Assembly: GCA_963665545.2 (NCBI GenBank)
Contig: CAXXKZ010000004.1
Coordinates: forward strand, 1,240,001-1,304,000
DNA from: G963665545 sp963665545
Lineage (GTDB): Bacteria > Pseudomonadota > Gammaproteobacteria > Xanthomonadales > SZUA-36
DNA: 64,000 nucleotides
Reading direction: 5' to 3'
The position numbers and the translations under genes are program-made. Numbering within the stretch: position 1 is the first letter of the stretch; every line of letters starts with the position of its first letter. Positions 54,254 to 63,742 of the stretch are shown here, one piece after another. Below the pieces are notes generated by a model, which saw only the letters and a list, made by a program, of their open reading frames with translations, was not told the DNA's origin and did not search any database.

Positions 54254-55171
54254 CTATTCCCGGCCCTGGTCCAGGACAAACACCCTGACAGGCTGCAAGC
54301 TGCCACCGGCATCAATTTTTCCAAGCGCCAAAAGCGTACCGGCGGCATCCCTGATCAGGACTTTATTGTCTGCGGCCAGCCCGATATTGACGGCATTTCC
54401 GTGGCTGACTGACACCACGTCTTCAGCACCCAGCGTGACGCTCGCCCAGTCACCCAATCCCACATCCATGGGCAGCAGCAGATCCTGCTCTTTCCCATCC
54501 TCGACGGCCTGCTCAAGCGACGCCATCGACACCATATTGTAGCCGGCAAAAGCCTCTATCTCCGTGCGGCGCAGGGCCTGCAGATGCGCACAGCAGCCCA
54601 GGGAATGGGCCAGGTCTTCGGCCAAAGTTCGAACATAGGTTCCCTTCGAACAGCACAGCTCGAAGGCCAGATCGGGGCTGCGCCAGCAGGTCAACTCGAG
54701 GCGACAAATTTTGACCGGGCGTAGCGCCCTCTCGACAATCTGACCCGCGCGTGCGAGTTGGTAGAGCCGCTTGCCGCCATGCTTGAGAGCGGAATACATC
54801 GGCGGCACCTGCTGGATTACGCCAGTAAGCGCCTCGCAGGCCCGCCGAATGGCGTTTTCATCGATATCCGGGATGACCTGCTCATCAATGACTGTCCCTT
54901 CGGTATCACCGGTATCAGTTTTTTGGCCGAGGCAGGCGATCGCCTGGTATGTTTTGTTGGATTCCAGCATATGGCCGGCTGTCTTGGTGGCCTCGCCCAG
55001 GCACACTGCCAGCATGCCGGTTGCAAACGGGTCAAGGCTGCCGGTGTGACCGGCCTTTCGTGCGTTGAACAATCGGCGCACTTGTTGAACCGCCTGGTTG
55101 GACGAAAGTCCAGCAGGCTTGTCGAGCAACAGAACGCCATGAATGTTGCGCCCTTTTCTACGCCGGCCCAA
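54254..55171 (-). CDS. truB: tRNA pseudouridine-55 synthase TruB
   Basis: 305 residues from TTG 55171 (a CTG at 55183 is possible). The catalytic Asp lies in HTGSLDPFATGML, and the KTYQAIACLGQKTDTGD and SKGTYVRTLAEDLA motifs are standard. It makes pseudouridine 55 in the T loop of nearly all tRNAs. It starts 8 bp after rbfA and has the usual C-terminal PUA domain. Confidence 0.97.
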   Translation of the reverse strand: MGRRRKGRNIHGVLLLDKPAGLSSNQAVQQVRRLFNARKAGHTGSLDPFATGMLAVCLGEATKTAGHMLESNKTYQAIACLGQKTDTGDTEGTVIDEQVIPDIDENAIRRACEALTGVIQQVPPMYSALKHGGKRLYQLARAGQIVERALRPVKICRLELTCWRSPDLAFELCCSKGTYVRTLAEDLAHSLGCCAHLQALRRTEIEAFAGYNMVSMASLEQAVEDGKEQDLLLPMDVGLGDWASVTLGAEDVVSVSHGNAVNIGLAADNKVLIRDAAGTLLALGKIDAGGSLQPVRVFVLDQGRE

Positions 55172-55179
55172 GGCGATAC

Positions 55180-55548
55180 TCAGGTTTTTTTGTCAGAAGC
55201 AATGGCCTGTGCGATAAGTCCTTCCATGCGCTCACCTGTCTCCACAGACGCATCATGTTCGAAATGAAGTTCCGGCACCGACCTGATCCGCATGACCTGG
55301 CCCAGCCTGGCCCGCAAGAATCCGGCAGCCCTTTTCAGGGCCGTAATGGTCCGGGCAGCCTGTTCAGAATCAAAAACCGTGACGTAAACGCGGGCGTGAG
55401 ATATGTCTCGCGACACTTCAACATCGGAAATGCTGATGAAGCCAACTTGCGGGTCCTTCAGCTCCATCTGTATCAATTGTGCCAGGTCGCGCCGAATCTG
55501 GCCCGCCACCCTTTCTGAACGCTTAAAATCACGAGGCATGTTGGTCAA
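55180..55548 (-). CDS. rbfA: Ribosome-binding factor A
   Basis: 122 residues. RbfA pattern RVAGQIRRDLAQLIQMELKD, ISDVEVSRDISHARVYVTVF and VPELHFEHDASVE is complete. It binds the immature 30S subunit and helps 16S rRNA 5'-end maturation, notably in the cold. It follows infB by 11 bp. Confidence 0.97.
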   Translation of the reverse strand: MTNMPRDFKRSERVAGQIRRDLAQLIQMELKDPQVGFISISDVEVSRDISHARVYVTVFDSEQAARTITALKRAAGFLRARLGQVMRIRSVPELHFEHDASVETGERMEGLIAQAIASDKKT

Positions 55549-55559
55549 CCGCTCATTTC

Positions 55560-58100
55560 TTACAGCGTGCGAGCGACTTCGATCCGCTCAAAACACTCAA
55601 TCTGATCACCTTCTTTCACATCATTGTACTGCTTCACGCCAATGCCGCATTCGGTACCAGACTGCACTTCGCTGGCTTCGTCCTTGAATCGACGCAGGGA
55701 TTCCAGCTCGCCTTCGTAAATCACCACATTGTCTCGCAGTACCCGGATAGGGTTACTTCTTCGCACCACGCCCTCAATGACCAGGCAGCCTGCAATGGCG
55801 CCCAATTTGGAAGAGCGAAACACTTCCTTGACCTGGGCCAATCCGACAATTTGCTCTCGAACTTCAGAACCCAACATGCCCGAGATCGCTTTTTTTACCT
55901 CATCAATTGCATCGTAGATCACGCTGTAATAATGCAGGTCAACGTCGTTGTCCTGGATGATCTTCCTCGCCGCGGCATCGGCCCTTACATTGAAGCCGAT
56001 GACGATGGCGCTGGAAGTCTGGGCCAGCGAAGCATCGGATTCGGTGATGGCGCCCACTCCCGTGCCAACGATATTGACAGCCACATTTTCGTTGCTGAGA
56101 CTAACCAGGGCGTCCCGGAGGGCCTCGACACTGCCCTGCACGTCTGCCCGGATGAGCAGATTGACGCTGGTAACTTCCTCCTGCCCCATGTTTTCAAACA
56201 GGTTCTGCAGATTTGCAGCCTGTTTTCGTGCCAGGCGACCCTCGCGCTGGCGCTCGCGCCGCAGCCCAGCGGCTTCGCGGGCCTTGCGCTCATTGGCGAC
56301 TGCCAGCATTTCGTCGCCGGCAAACGGCACACCCGACAGTCCGAGAATCTGGATTGGCATGGACGGCCCGGCGCTCTTGATCGACTCGCCATTTTGGTCG
56401 AACATGGCTCGCACGCGACCGAACTCCTGGCCTGCGAGAACCATGTCACCCTGATTCAGGGTTCCGGACTGAATGAGCAGGGTTGCTGTCGGTCCCCGGC
56501 CCTTGTCGAGGCTCGACTCCACCACAACTCCGCGCGCTCGGGTGTCTACCACGGCCTTGAGTTCCAGAACCTCGGCCTGAACGCTGATCGCCTCAAGCAG
56601 GTCATCGATGCCCTCCCCGGTCTTGGCGGAGACGTTGACAAAAATATCTTCGCCGCCCCATTCTTCAGAAATGACCTCTTCATTGGAAAGCTCAGATCTG
56701 ACACGCTCGGGGTCGGATTCCACCCGGTCAATTTTGTTTACAGCTACGATAATGGGCACCTTTGCCGCACGCGCGTGCTGAATCGCTTCCTTGGTCTGCG
56801 GCATGACGCCATCATCAGCCGCCACCACCAGCACAACGATATCAGTAGATTGGGCACCCCTGGCCCGCATGGCAGTAAATGCTGCGTGTCCGGGCGTATC
56901 CAGGAAGGTGATAAGTCCACGGTCGGTAGAGACACTGTATGCGCCGATGTGCTGGGTGATTCCGCCCGCCTCTCCCTCGGCCACCCGGGAGTGCCGGATG
57001 TGATCCAGCAAGGAGGTCTTGCCATGGTCGACGTGGCCCATCACGGTCACCACGGGTGAACGCGTCTGCGCCTCTCCCTGGTCTTGATCATCTTCTGAAA
57101 TCAGTTGTTGCTCCACGCTAACCTGTTCGGCGCGGTGGGCGCTATGCCCCAACTCTTCAACCACGAGAATAGCAGTATCCTGGTCCAGGGCCTGGTTGAT
57201 CGTCACCATCATGCCCATTTGCATCAATACCTTGATGACTTCACCGGCCTTGATGGCCATCAGCTTGGCCAGGTCGGACACGGTAATGGTTTCTGGCACC
57301 GCAATATCGCGTTGGACCGGTTCAGTGGGGCGAGAGAATCCATGCTCGGTGGGTCGTGATGAAGTGTGTCGAATTCTTTTTGCGCCCGGTTTGCGCCGCC
57401 GCGTATGAGTTCCCTTGGCCACGTGAAGCTCTTTTCGCCCATACCGGGTGGACGGCTTGCTTTTCTTTTCCTGCTCGCGGCGCCGCTGTTCTTCGGCCAA
57501 CTTGCGGGCGCGATCCTCTTCCTGCTTGCGCTCCTCGTCTTCGGCTTCTCGGCGGGCTCTTTCCTCCTGAACCTTTTGCTCTTCTTCTTTGCGACTGAGT
57601 TCATCAGCCCGGCGCTTCTGATCCTGTTCCGCCAGCTTGACTGCTTCGGCTTCCTTTGCCAGACGCGCTTGCTGTAACGCTTCCTCGCGCACATCTGCTT
57701 CGGCCTTCCGCTTGGCCTGGGACTCTTCGAGCACTCTGCGAGCCTGTTCCCGATCGTCCTCATTAACCATTTGTTCCTGGATAACTTCCCGCTTGACATA
57801 GGTTCTGCGCTTGCGCACTTCCACACTCACCGTCCGAGTTGCAGCTCGGGGACCGCTGCCATGAACGCGCAATTCGCTGACAGACTTTCTTCGCAGCGTT
57901 ACTTTGCGGGGCGCCGTTGCGTCACTTTCAATTTTGCCGTGGCTGGAGCGCAGATGGGCAAGCAGCTTTTTCTTGTCATCATTGGATACTGCATCGTCGC
58001 CGCCTTGGGCGGTGATGCCGGCATTGTTTAGCTGCGCCAGCAATTTCGCGATGTCGACGCCCAATACATCGGCCAATTGTGAGACGGTTACTTCAGACAT
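55560..58100 (-). CDS. infB: Translation initiation factor IF-2
   Basis: 846 residues from ATG 58100, chosen because it begins MSEVTVSQLADVLGVDIAK, the IF2 N-domain. A long charged Ala/Arg/Glu helical linker follows, then the GTPase domain with GHVDHGKTSLLDHIR (G1), DTPGHAAF (G3) and NKIDR (G4), and C-terminal domains that bind fMet-tRNA. It recruits initiator tRNA to the 30S subunit, and the initiator tRNA gene is part of this same locus. Confidence 0.98.
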   Translation of the reverse strand: MSEVTVSQLADVLGVDIAKLLAQLNNAGITAQGGDDAVSNDDKKKLLAHLRSSHGKIESDATAPRKVTLRRKSVSELRVHGSGPRAATRTVSVEVRKRRTYVKREVIQEQMVNEDDREQARRVLEESQAKRKAEADVREEALQQARLAKEAEAVKLAEQDQKRRADELSRKEEEQKVQEERARREAEDEERKQEEDRARKLAEEQRRREQEKKSKPSTRYGRKELHVAKGTHTRRRKPGAKRIRHTSSRPTEHGFSRPTEPVQRDIAVPETITVSDLAKLMAIKAGEVIKVLMQMGMMVTINQALDQDTAILVVEELGHSAHRAEQVSVEQQLISEDDQDQGEAQTRSPVVTVMGHVDHGKTSLLDHIRHSRVAEGEAGGITQHIGAYSVSTDRGLITFLDTPGHAAFTAMRARGAQSTDIVVLVVAADDGVMPQTKEAIQHARAAKVPIIVAVNKIDRVESDPERVRSELSNEEVISEEWGGEDIFVNVSAKTGEGIDDLLEAISVQAEVLELKAVVDTRARGVVVESSLDKGRGPTATLLIQSGTLNQGDMVLAGQEFGRVRAMFDQNGESIKSAGPSMPIQILGLSGVPFAGDEMLAVANERKAREAAGLRRERQREGRLARKQAANLQNLFENMGQEEVTSVNLLIRADVQGSVEALRDALVSLSNENVAVNIVGTGVGAITESDASLAQTSSAIVIGFNVRADAAARKIIQDNDVDLHYYSVIYDAIDEVKKAISGMLGSEVREQIVGLAQVKEVFRSSKLGAIAGCLVIEGVVRRSNPIRVLRDNVVIYEGELESLRRFKDEASEVQSGTECGIGVKQYNDVKEGDQIECFERIEVARTL

Positions 58101-58192
58101 AATTCTCTTAGCTCCTTCACGGACAGAATCTTTCACCCGGTTTCAATGCGTACATTCACCACGACGATTCGGTCTCCCGCCAGGGCGGGTGC

Positions 58193-59695
58193 TCAAGCCT
58201 CTTCGGTTTCTTCAGCAAACCAGGGCGCCCGCGCTGCCATAATCAGGGCGGCAGCTTCTTCCTCGGCCATGTCGTCAAAAGCGATGAGCTCGTCCACCGC
58301 CAATTCCGCCAGCTCTTCCTGGCTGCGCACGCCGTTTTCGGCAAGTCTGAAAGCCAGTCGTTCGTTCATGCCTTCCAAGGCGAGCAAATCTTTCTGGGGA
58401 CGGTTTTCATCCAGCACCTCCTCCTTGGCGATTAGCTGGGTCAGTAGTGCGTCGCGTGCACGACGCCGGATTTCAGTGACCATTTCCTCGTCAAATTCCT
58501 CAACTTCGAGCAATTCAGATTCAGGTACATAGGCAATTTCTTCAATATTGCTAAAGCCCTCCTGCACCAAAATGCTGGCAACGTCTTCATCGACATCCAG
58601 ACGGTCCTTGAATCGCTGCAGGATGGACTTGGATTCGTCCTCGCCTTTTTGCTCGGCTTGCTCAATCGTGAGCACGTTGAGCTCCCAGCCAGTCAGCTCG
58701 CTGGCCAGCCTGACGTTCTGGCCGCCCCGTCCGATGGCCTGGGAAAGATTGGATTCCTCAACAGCAATATCCATCAACTGGTTTTCTTCATCCACGACTA
58801 TCGAGGCCACCTCGGCTGGCGCCATGGCATTGATGACAAATTGGGCGGGATTGTCATCCCATAAAATAATATCGATGCGCTCACCAGCCAGCTCGTTTGA
58901 TACCGCCTGGACCCTTGAGCCACGCATGCCCACGCAAGCACCGATGGGATCGGTGCGCTTATCGTTGGATCTGACCGCAATTTTCGCCCGCCGGCCGGGA
59001 TCGCGGGCACCACCCATTACCGATATCAGATTCTGACCGATTTCCGGCACTTCGAGTTCGAACAGCGAGACCAGAAATTCGACAATGGTGCGGCTGGCAA
59101 ACAATTGGGGGCCACGGATTTCTTCGCGTACTTCAAACAGGTAGGCACGCAACCGGTCTCCAGGCCGGACTGTTTCTCCCTGGATCATATGCCGTTGAGA
59201 AATAAACGCTTCGGCGTTGCCGCCCAGATCAAGGTGCACATTGCCCCGCTCGATGCGCTTGACAATGCCATTAACCAATTCCGCAGCACGGTCCTTGTAA
59301 GCTTCCACAACCTGCGCGCGTTCGGCTTCGCGGACACGCTGGACGATGACCTGCTTTGCTGTTTGGGCAGCAATGCGGCCAAACTCCGCGTTTTCCATCG
59401 GCTCTTCGATAAAATCTCCGACTTCTATTTCTGGATCAATCGCCCGGGCTGCGTCCAGCATCAATTGGGCGTCCTCAAACTCGAATTCTTCCGCATCGTC
59501 CAGCACTTCCCAGCGACGAAAGGTCTCGTATTCACCGGTTTCCCTGTCAATGGCGACACGCACATCCCGCTCGTCATCACTGGTTTTGCGCGCCGCCGAG
59601 GCCAGTGCCGCTTCCAGGGCTTCAAAAATGATGTCTTTGCTGACGCCTTTCTCATTGGACACAGCGTCCACTACCAGCAGAATTTCTTTAGTCAT
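58193..59695 (-). CDS. nusA: Transcription termination/antitermination factor NusA
   Basis: 500 residues, with N-terminal RNA polymerase-binding domain (VVDAVSNEKGVSKDIIFEALE), S1 domain, two KH domains (GMRGSRVQAVSNELAGERID, AIGRGGQNVRLASELTGWELN) and two C-terminal acidic repeats. It modulates pausing, termination and antitermination. It lies 92 bp upstream of infB and 18 bp after rimP. Confidence 0.98.
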   Translation of the reverse strand: MTKEILLVVDAVSNEKGVSKDIIFEALEAALASAARKTSDDERDVRVAIDRETGEYETFRRWEVLDDAEEFEFEDAQLMLDAARAIDPEIEVGDFIEEPMENAEFGRIAAQTAKQVIVQRVREAERAQVVEAYKDRAAELVNGIVKRIERGNVHLDLGGNAEAFISQRHMIQGETVRPGDRLRAYLFEVREEIRGPQLFASRTIVEFLVSLFELEVPEIGQNLISVMGGARDPGRRAKIAVRSNDKRTDPIGACVGMRGSRVQAVSNELAGERIDIILWDDNPAQFVINAMAPAEVASIVVDEENQLMDIAVEESNLSQAIGRGGQNVRLASELTGWELNVLTIEQAEQKGEDESKSILQRFKDRLDVDEDVASILVQEGFSNIEEIAYVPESELLEVEEFDEEMVTEIRRRARDALLTQLIAKEEVLDENRPQKDLLALEGMNERLAFRLAENGVRSQEELAELAVDELIAFDDMAEEEAAALIMAARAPWFAEETEEA

Positions 59696-59713
59696 AGTCC
59701 CAATGCTCTCAGT

Positions 59714-60217
59714 TCAATCAATTGCTTGTCTTCCATTTGGGGTTGCAGCCCCTCTTTCGAACAACTGGTCGTAGTCTGGCACCAGCCTCCCTTTGGCGAT
59801 ATTGCCCAGATCCAGAACAAATCGCTCACCGTCCTGTTCAATGGCCACCACGTCGTTTTCCGCCGACAGGATGACGCCCTTGAACCTGCGCCTGCCACCT
59901 GCGGGTGCAAACAGCGAAATTTTTGCTTCTTGGCCAGCAAATTGCGCATATTGCTGCAGCGTAAACAGTGGGCGATCCAGACCGGGTGAAGAAACTTCAA
60001 GGGTGTAGCGGCCGCTGATGGGATCTTCCACATCCAACAGCGCCGAAACTTCCCGGCTTACCGTCGCACAATCCTCGACATCGATCCCTTCTGCCTTGTC
60101 GATGTAAATCACCAGAACCGAGTGCTTCGGATTGGGGCCGTGTTCCAGCCCAACAAATTCGAAACCCAATGCCTCAATCAAGGGCTGGATCAGTTTGTTC
60201 AGTTCTCTACTGGCCAA
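59714..60217 (-). CDS. rimP: Ribosome maturation factor RimP
   Basis: 167 residues from a TTG start with AGGAG eight bases upstream. RimP pattern LGFEFVGLEHGPNPKHSVLVIYIDK, VEDCATVSREVSALLDVEDPI and LEVSSPGLDRPL is complete. It supports 30S subunit maturation. It is first in the rimP-nusA-infB group; two terminators upstream separate it from the tRNA. Confidence 0.97.
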   Translation of the reverse strand: MASRELNKLIQPLIEALGFEFVGLEHGPNPKHSVLVIYIDKAEGIDVEDCATVSREVSALLDVEDPISGRYTLEVSSPGLDRPLFTLQQYAQFAGQEAKISLFAPAGGRRRFKGVILSAENDVVAIEQDGERFVLDLGNIAKGRLVPDYDQLFERGAATPNGRQAID

Positions 60218-60297
60218 AATATCTCCTGCGCTATTTCTTACAGTACTTTAGCGCCATTGTTTGCGCCATATTCTGCGCAACGCTGCCTGCCAGACAT

Positions 60298-60318
60298 AAA
60301 AAAGGGGCGTACTGCCCC
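60298..60318 (-). terminator. Second terminator between tRNA-fMet and rimP
   Basis: GGGGC-AGTAC-GCCCC followed on the minus strand by six T (complement of 60298-60303). Confidence 0.75.
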
Positions 60319-60456
60319 GACACAGTTCCCGGCACTTACAAAACCGGCAACCATGTTAAGCGATCCGGTCTGGCCGACCAGTCCGCTTAACCAGCACATG
60401 CAAATCAATCCTTCATTGCGTCATCCGTCATGTCGCGGCTCTTCAACCCACTCAAC

Positions 60457-60479
60457 AAAAAGGCCCCTGCTGGGGCCTT
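60457..60479 (-). terminator. Terminator after the initiator tRNA
   Basis: An 8-bp perfect stem AAGGCCCC / GGGGCCTT with a 4-nt loop and TTTTT on the minus strand, 15 bp after the tRNA 3' end. Confidence 0.88.
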
Positions 60480-60493
60480 ATCGCTATAAACCT

Positions 60494-60570
60494 TGGTAGC
60501 GGGGGCAGGATTCGAACCTGCGACCTTCGGGTTATGAGCCCGACGAGCTGCCAGACTGCTCCACCCCGCA
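60494..60570 (-). tRNA. metY: Initiator tRNA-fMet (CAT anticodon)
   Basis: 77 nt with encoded CCA. Minus-strand cloverleaf: acceptor TGCGGGG/CCCCGCT, D arm GAGC/GCTC, anticodon stem TCGGG/CCCGA with loop CTCATAA, T arm GCAGG/CCTGC with TTCGAAT. Three consecutive G:C pairs in the anticodon stem and no pair at 1:72 mark it as the initiator. The mismatch here is U1-U72 rather than the C1-A72 of E. coli. As in E. coli, it sits upstream of rimP-nusA-infB. Confidence 0.97.
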
Positions 60571-60584
60571 TCAGCAGGCGAAGA

Positions 60585-60613
60585 ATGATATAGAGTTAAG
60601 GCCAGACTTTCAA
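60585..60613 (-). promoter_or_regulatory. Promoter of the initiator tRNA
   Basis: On the minus strand TTGAAA (60608-60613), 17-bp spacer, TATCAT (60585-60590). The tRNA starts about 15 bp downstream. Confidence 0.7.
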
Positions 60614-60714
60614 GCGCAACTGCAACGGGTTGTGCGCTCATCCTATCCAGTAGATTTGCGGCCGTCATCCAAGATCAATTCGCGCTGGGTCGCGATCCTT
60701 CTGGCAACCCGTCA

Positions 60715-62151
60715 TCACCAGCTGAAGCTGGCGATGCAAACGGCAATCAGAGGCCCGGAAAACATGCCCAGGCCTATCATCAGTACGCCATTTATTGACA
60801 GAATTGCCCGAAAGTCCACGGGTGCATCGATCGCGAAATCGGTTTCAGGATCGTCGACATACATCAGCTTGATCACACGCAGGTAGTAGTAGGCGCCTAC
60901 GACCGAGAACACCAACGCTGTAATCGCCAACCACAACAGCCCGGCATCGAGTGCCGCCTTGAGCACCAGCCACTTGGCAAAAAATCCAACGAACGGCGGG
61001 ATACCAGCCATTGAAAACATCACCATGGCCATGACTGCCGCATACCAGCTGTTACGCTGATTCAGGCCCTTGTAATCGTCCAACTGTGCAGCTTCGACGC
61101 CGTTTGTGGAGAGCAGTATGACCATGCCAAAAGCAGCCGCGCTCATCAACGAATAGACGATCACGTAATACATTCCGGCGCCAAATCCTTCATCGGTTCC
61201 GGGCAAAAAACCCAGTAACACAAAACCCATATGGGAGATGGTGGAGTAGGCCAGCATTCGTTTGATGTTTGATTGAGCAATTGCGGCCAGGTTTCCAAGC
61301 ACAATGGACAACAAGGCCAGTATGGCCAGCATTTGCTGCCAGTCGGCGTGAAACTCTCCCAGGCCAGTCTGCAGCAGCCGATAAGCCATCGCAAAAGCCG
61401 CCATTTTGGGTACTGATGCGATAAACAGTGTGACCGCCGCGGGCGCGCCATCGTATACGTCGGGAATCCACATATGAAAGGGCACAACACCCAATTTGAA
61501 TGCCAGACCAACAACCAGGAATATGAGGCCAAAAACCAGCATCATGTCCTGGTCCCCACGGGCAGCAACCACGACCGCGATTTCGTTCAGATCAAGCGTG
61601 CCGGTGGCACCATAGATCATCGACATGCCGTAAAGGAGCATCCCCGACGCCATCGAACCGAGTACGAAGTATTTCATCGCTGCTTCAGATCCCCGCGCAG
61701 ATTCGCGATTGAAGGCAACCAGCGCATAGGATGACAGCGCTGTCAGTTCGAGGCCGAGGTAGATCGTGATGAGGCTGTTGGCTGATATCAACAGCATGAC
61801 ACCGAGCAGCGCGAACAGCGAAAGCGAGTAGAAGTCCGCGCGAAACATTTGGAATCGCCGCAGGTAGAGCTTCGAATAGGTGTAGACCATCGCCAGTACG
61901 ACCAGGGTAAACAGTTTCAGCGCATCGCCCATTGGGTCGCGGATGAAACTGCCGTTGAATGTAATGTTGCTGGTGGCGTCGTACTCTGCCCGAAGTATGA
62001 TGATGGCTGCAAATACCAGTGTGATCACGGCCAGCATGTGTATGATTCCACGCCGTTCTTCACGGATAAAAAGGTCGGCGCACAAGATGACGCAGGCCAT
62101 AGCCAAAACCCAAATTTCAGGTGCCACAAGAAGCAGGTTGGCCGTGTTCAT
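60715..62151 (-). CDS. nuoN: NADH-quinone oxidoreductase subunit N
   Basis: 478 residues from ATG 62151 (NTANLLLVAPEIWVLAMACV); an earlier ATG 62217 would add a Trp-Ala-Pro-Gly repeat that looks like repeat-derived DNA. About 14 helices with the antiporter-like Glu/Lys positions (YLGLELTALSSYALVAF, FKLGVVPFHMWIPDVYDGAP). It is an inner-membrane proton-pumping subunit of complex I, last in the nuo operon. Confidence 0.96.
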   Translation of the reverse strand: MNTANLLLVAPEIWVLAMACVILCADLFIREERRGIIHMLAVITLVFAAIIILRAEYDATSNITFNGSFIRDPMGDALKLFTLVVLAMVYTYSKLYLRRFQMFRADFYSLSLFALLGVMLLISANSLITIYLGLELTALSSYALVAFNRESARGSEAAMKYFVLGSMASGMLLYGMSMIYGATGTLDLNEIAVVVAARGDQDMMLVFGLIFLVVGLAFKLGVVPFHMWIPDVYDGAPAAVTLFIASVPKMAAFAMAYRLLQTGLGEFHADWQQMLAILALLSIVLGNLAAIAQSNIKRMLAYSTISHMGFVLLGFLPGTDEGFGAGMYYVIVYSLMSAAAFGMVILLSTNGVEAAQLDDYKGLNQRNSWYAAVMAMVMFSMAGIPPFVGFFAKWLVLKAALDAGLLWLAITALVFSVVGAYYYLRVIKLMYVDDPETDFAIDAPVDFRAILSINGVLMIGLGMFSGPLIAVCIASFSW

Positions 62152-62179
62152 AGCCACGATTTCACAAAGTTTCTCACCC

Positions 62180-62215
62180 GGCGCCCAACCCGGGGCCCAA
62201 CCCGGAGCCCAACCC
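62180..62215 (-). repeat. 12-bp tandem array between nuoM and nuoN
   Basis: Three units of consensus GGGTTGGGCNCC on the minus strand, in the 82-bp gap. The same unit type, in plus-strand orientation, fills the start of paaC (29491-29562). Confidence 0.9.
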
Positions 62216-62233
62216 ATTTATCCACCAATTGCC

Positions 62234-63742
62234 TCACAATTTGCTCTGCGAAATGTGGTTGATCAGCTGCTCAACTGACCCATGCATTACACCCACCAAT
62301 GGCTGTGGCCAAACACCTACCCCGACAATGGCAACCGCCAATATGCCCAGCACCAAAGCCTCACGCCGGGTAAGGTCTGACAATTTCGCCACTTCCTGGT
62401 TGGCGACTTCGCCAAAAATGACGCGCTTCACCAGCCACAGACTGTATGCCGCACCCAGTATGAGCGTGGTCGCAGCCAGGAATGCGTACCAGAAATTCGC
62501 CTTGAACGCCGCCAGTATCACCATGAATTCACCGACGAAACCGCTGGTACCCGGCAGACCCGCATTCGCCATCAAAAACAGCACGACGAAGGTCGCAAAC
62601 CACGGCATCGTGTTCGCCACCCCACCATAATCTGCGATCATCCGGCTGTGCAGCCTGTCATACAGTATGCCGACACAGAGAAACAATGCGCCCGAAACAA
62701 AGCCATAGGAGATCATTTGGACCATGGCGCCCTCAATGCCCATCGCTGCGCCAGTCGCCACTTCCGGATTGCGGAAAATGGCGAACGCGATAAACAGCCC
62801 CAGCGTGACAAAGCCCATATGTGAGATCGAGGAATAAGCGATCAGCTTCTTCATGTCTTGCTGAACCAGCGCAACAAACCCGATGTAAACCACCGCGATC
62901 AGCGACAGCGTGATCACCAGCCAATCCAACGCTGCAGAGGCATCCGGTGTGATCGGCAAACTGAACCGGATAAAGCCATAGCCGCCGATTTTCAGCATTA
63001 TCGCCGCCAGTATCACCGAGCCGCCCGTAGGCGCTTCAACGTGAGCATCGGGCAGCCAGGTATGCACTGGCCACATCGGAATTTTGACGGCGAATGCGGC
63101 CAGGAAGCCGAGAAACAACAACTTCTGTGCTCCCATGCCAATGGGGAACTGGTGCCAGTCCAGGATCGCCCATGTGCCAGACTGGATGTACAAATAAATC
63201 AAGCCCACCAACATGAACACCGAACCCAGAAAGGTGTACAAAAAGAATTTGATCATGGCATAGACCCTGCGGGGACCACCCCACATGCCGATGACCAGAA
63301 ACATGGGTATCAGCAGGGCCTCGAAGAAGACGTAGAAAAGCAGGCCATCGAGGGCCGAGAACATGCCGATCATCAGGCCCTCCATAATCAGGAAGGCGGC
63401 CATGTACTGGTGCACATTTCGTTGTATTGTGTCCCAGCTGGCGATGATGACCAGGACGCCAAAAAATGTCGTCAACAGTATCAGCGGGACCGAAAAACCA
63501 TCAACACCCAAGTGGTAGTTGACCTGAAAGGTCTGAATCCATGGCTTGATTTCGGCGAATTGCATGGCCGCGCTGGCAGGGTCGAATGCGCCCCACAATA
63601 AAGCGCTGACCACAAAAGTAGCCAATGCCACTGCCAGTGATAAAAGGCGCGCCAGCCCGGAACGATGTGGGCCGGCGATCAAAACTGCGAGTCCACCGGC
63701 AATGGGCAGCCAGGTCAGTATGCTAAGAATCGGCCAATCCAT
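62234..63742 (-). CDS. nuoM: NADH-quinone oxidoreductase subunit M
   Basis: 502 residues from ATG 63742, which overlaps the nuoL TGA by 1 bp (TGATG), so they are coupled. The longer reading to 63916 lies inside nuoL. About 14 helices with YHLGVDGFSVPLILLTTF, FFEALLIPMFLVIGMWGG and KIPMWPVHTWLPDAHVEAPT, the conserved proton-path residues. Complex I inner-membrane subunit. Confidence 0.97.
   Translation of the reverse strand: MDWPILSILTWLPIAGGLAVLIAGPHRSGLARLLSLAVALATFVVSALLWGAFDPASAAMQFAEIKPWIQTFQVNYHLGVDGFSVPLILLTTFFGVLVIIASWDTIQRNVHQYMAAFLIMEGLMIGMFSALDGLLFYVFFEALLIPMFLVIGMWGGPRRVYAMIKFFLYTFLGSVFMLVGLIYLYIQSGTWAILDWHQFPIGMGAQKLLFLGFLAAFAVKIPMWPVHTWLPDAHVEAPTGGSVILAAIMLKIGGYGFIRFSLPITPDASAALDWLVITLSLIAVVYIGFVALVQQDMKKLIAYSSISHMGFVTLGLFIAFAIFRNPEVATGAAMGIEGAMVQMISYGFVSGALFLCVGILYDRLHSRMIADYGGVANTMPWFATFVVLFLMANAGLPGTSGFVGEFMVILAAFKANFWYAFLAATTLILGAAYSLWLVKRVIFGEVANQEVAKLSDLTRREALVLGILAVAIVGVGVWPQPLVGVMHGSVEQLINHISQSKL

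Noticed and set aside
55851..57059. A 402-codon open frame antisense to infB
   Set aside because: It lies wholly within a complete IF-2 gene, with no family signature of its own.
59105..59989. A long plus-strand frame across nusA and rimP
   Set aside because: It covers the ends of two complete genes on the opposite strand and shows no domain.
60405..60668. A minus-strand frame over the initiator tRNA
   Set aside because: It runs through the tRNA and terminator; the encoded peptide has no similarity to known proteins.
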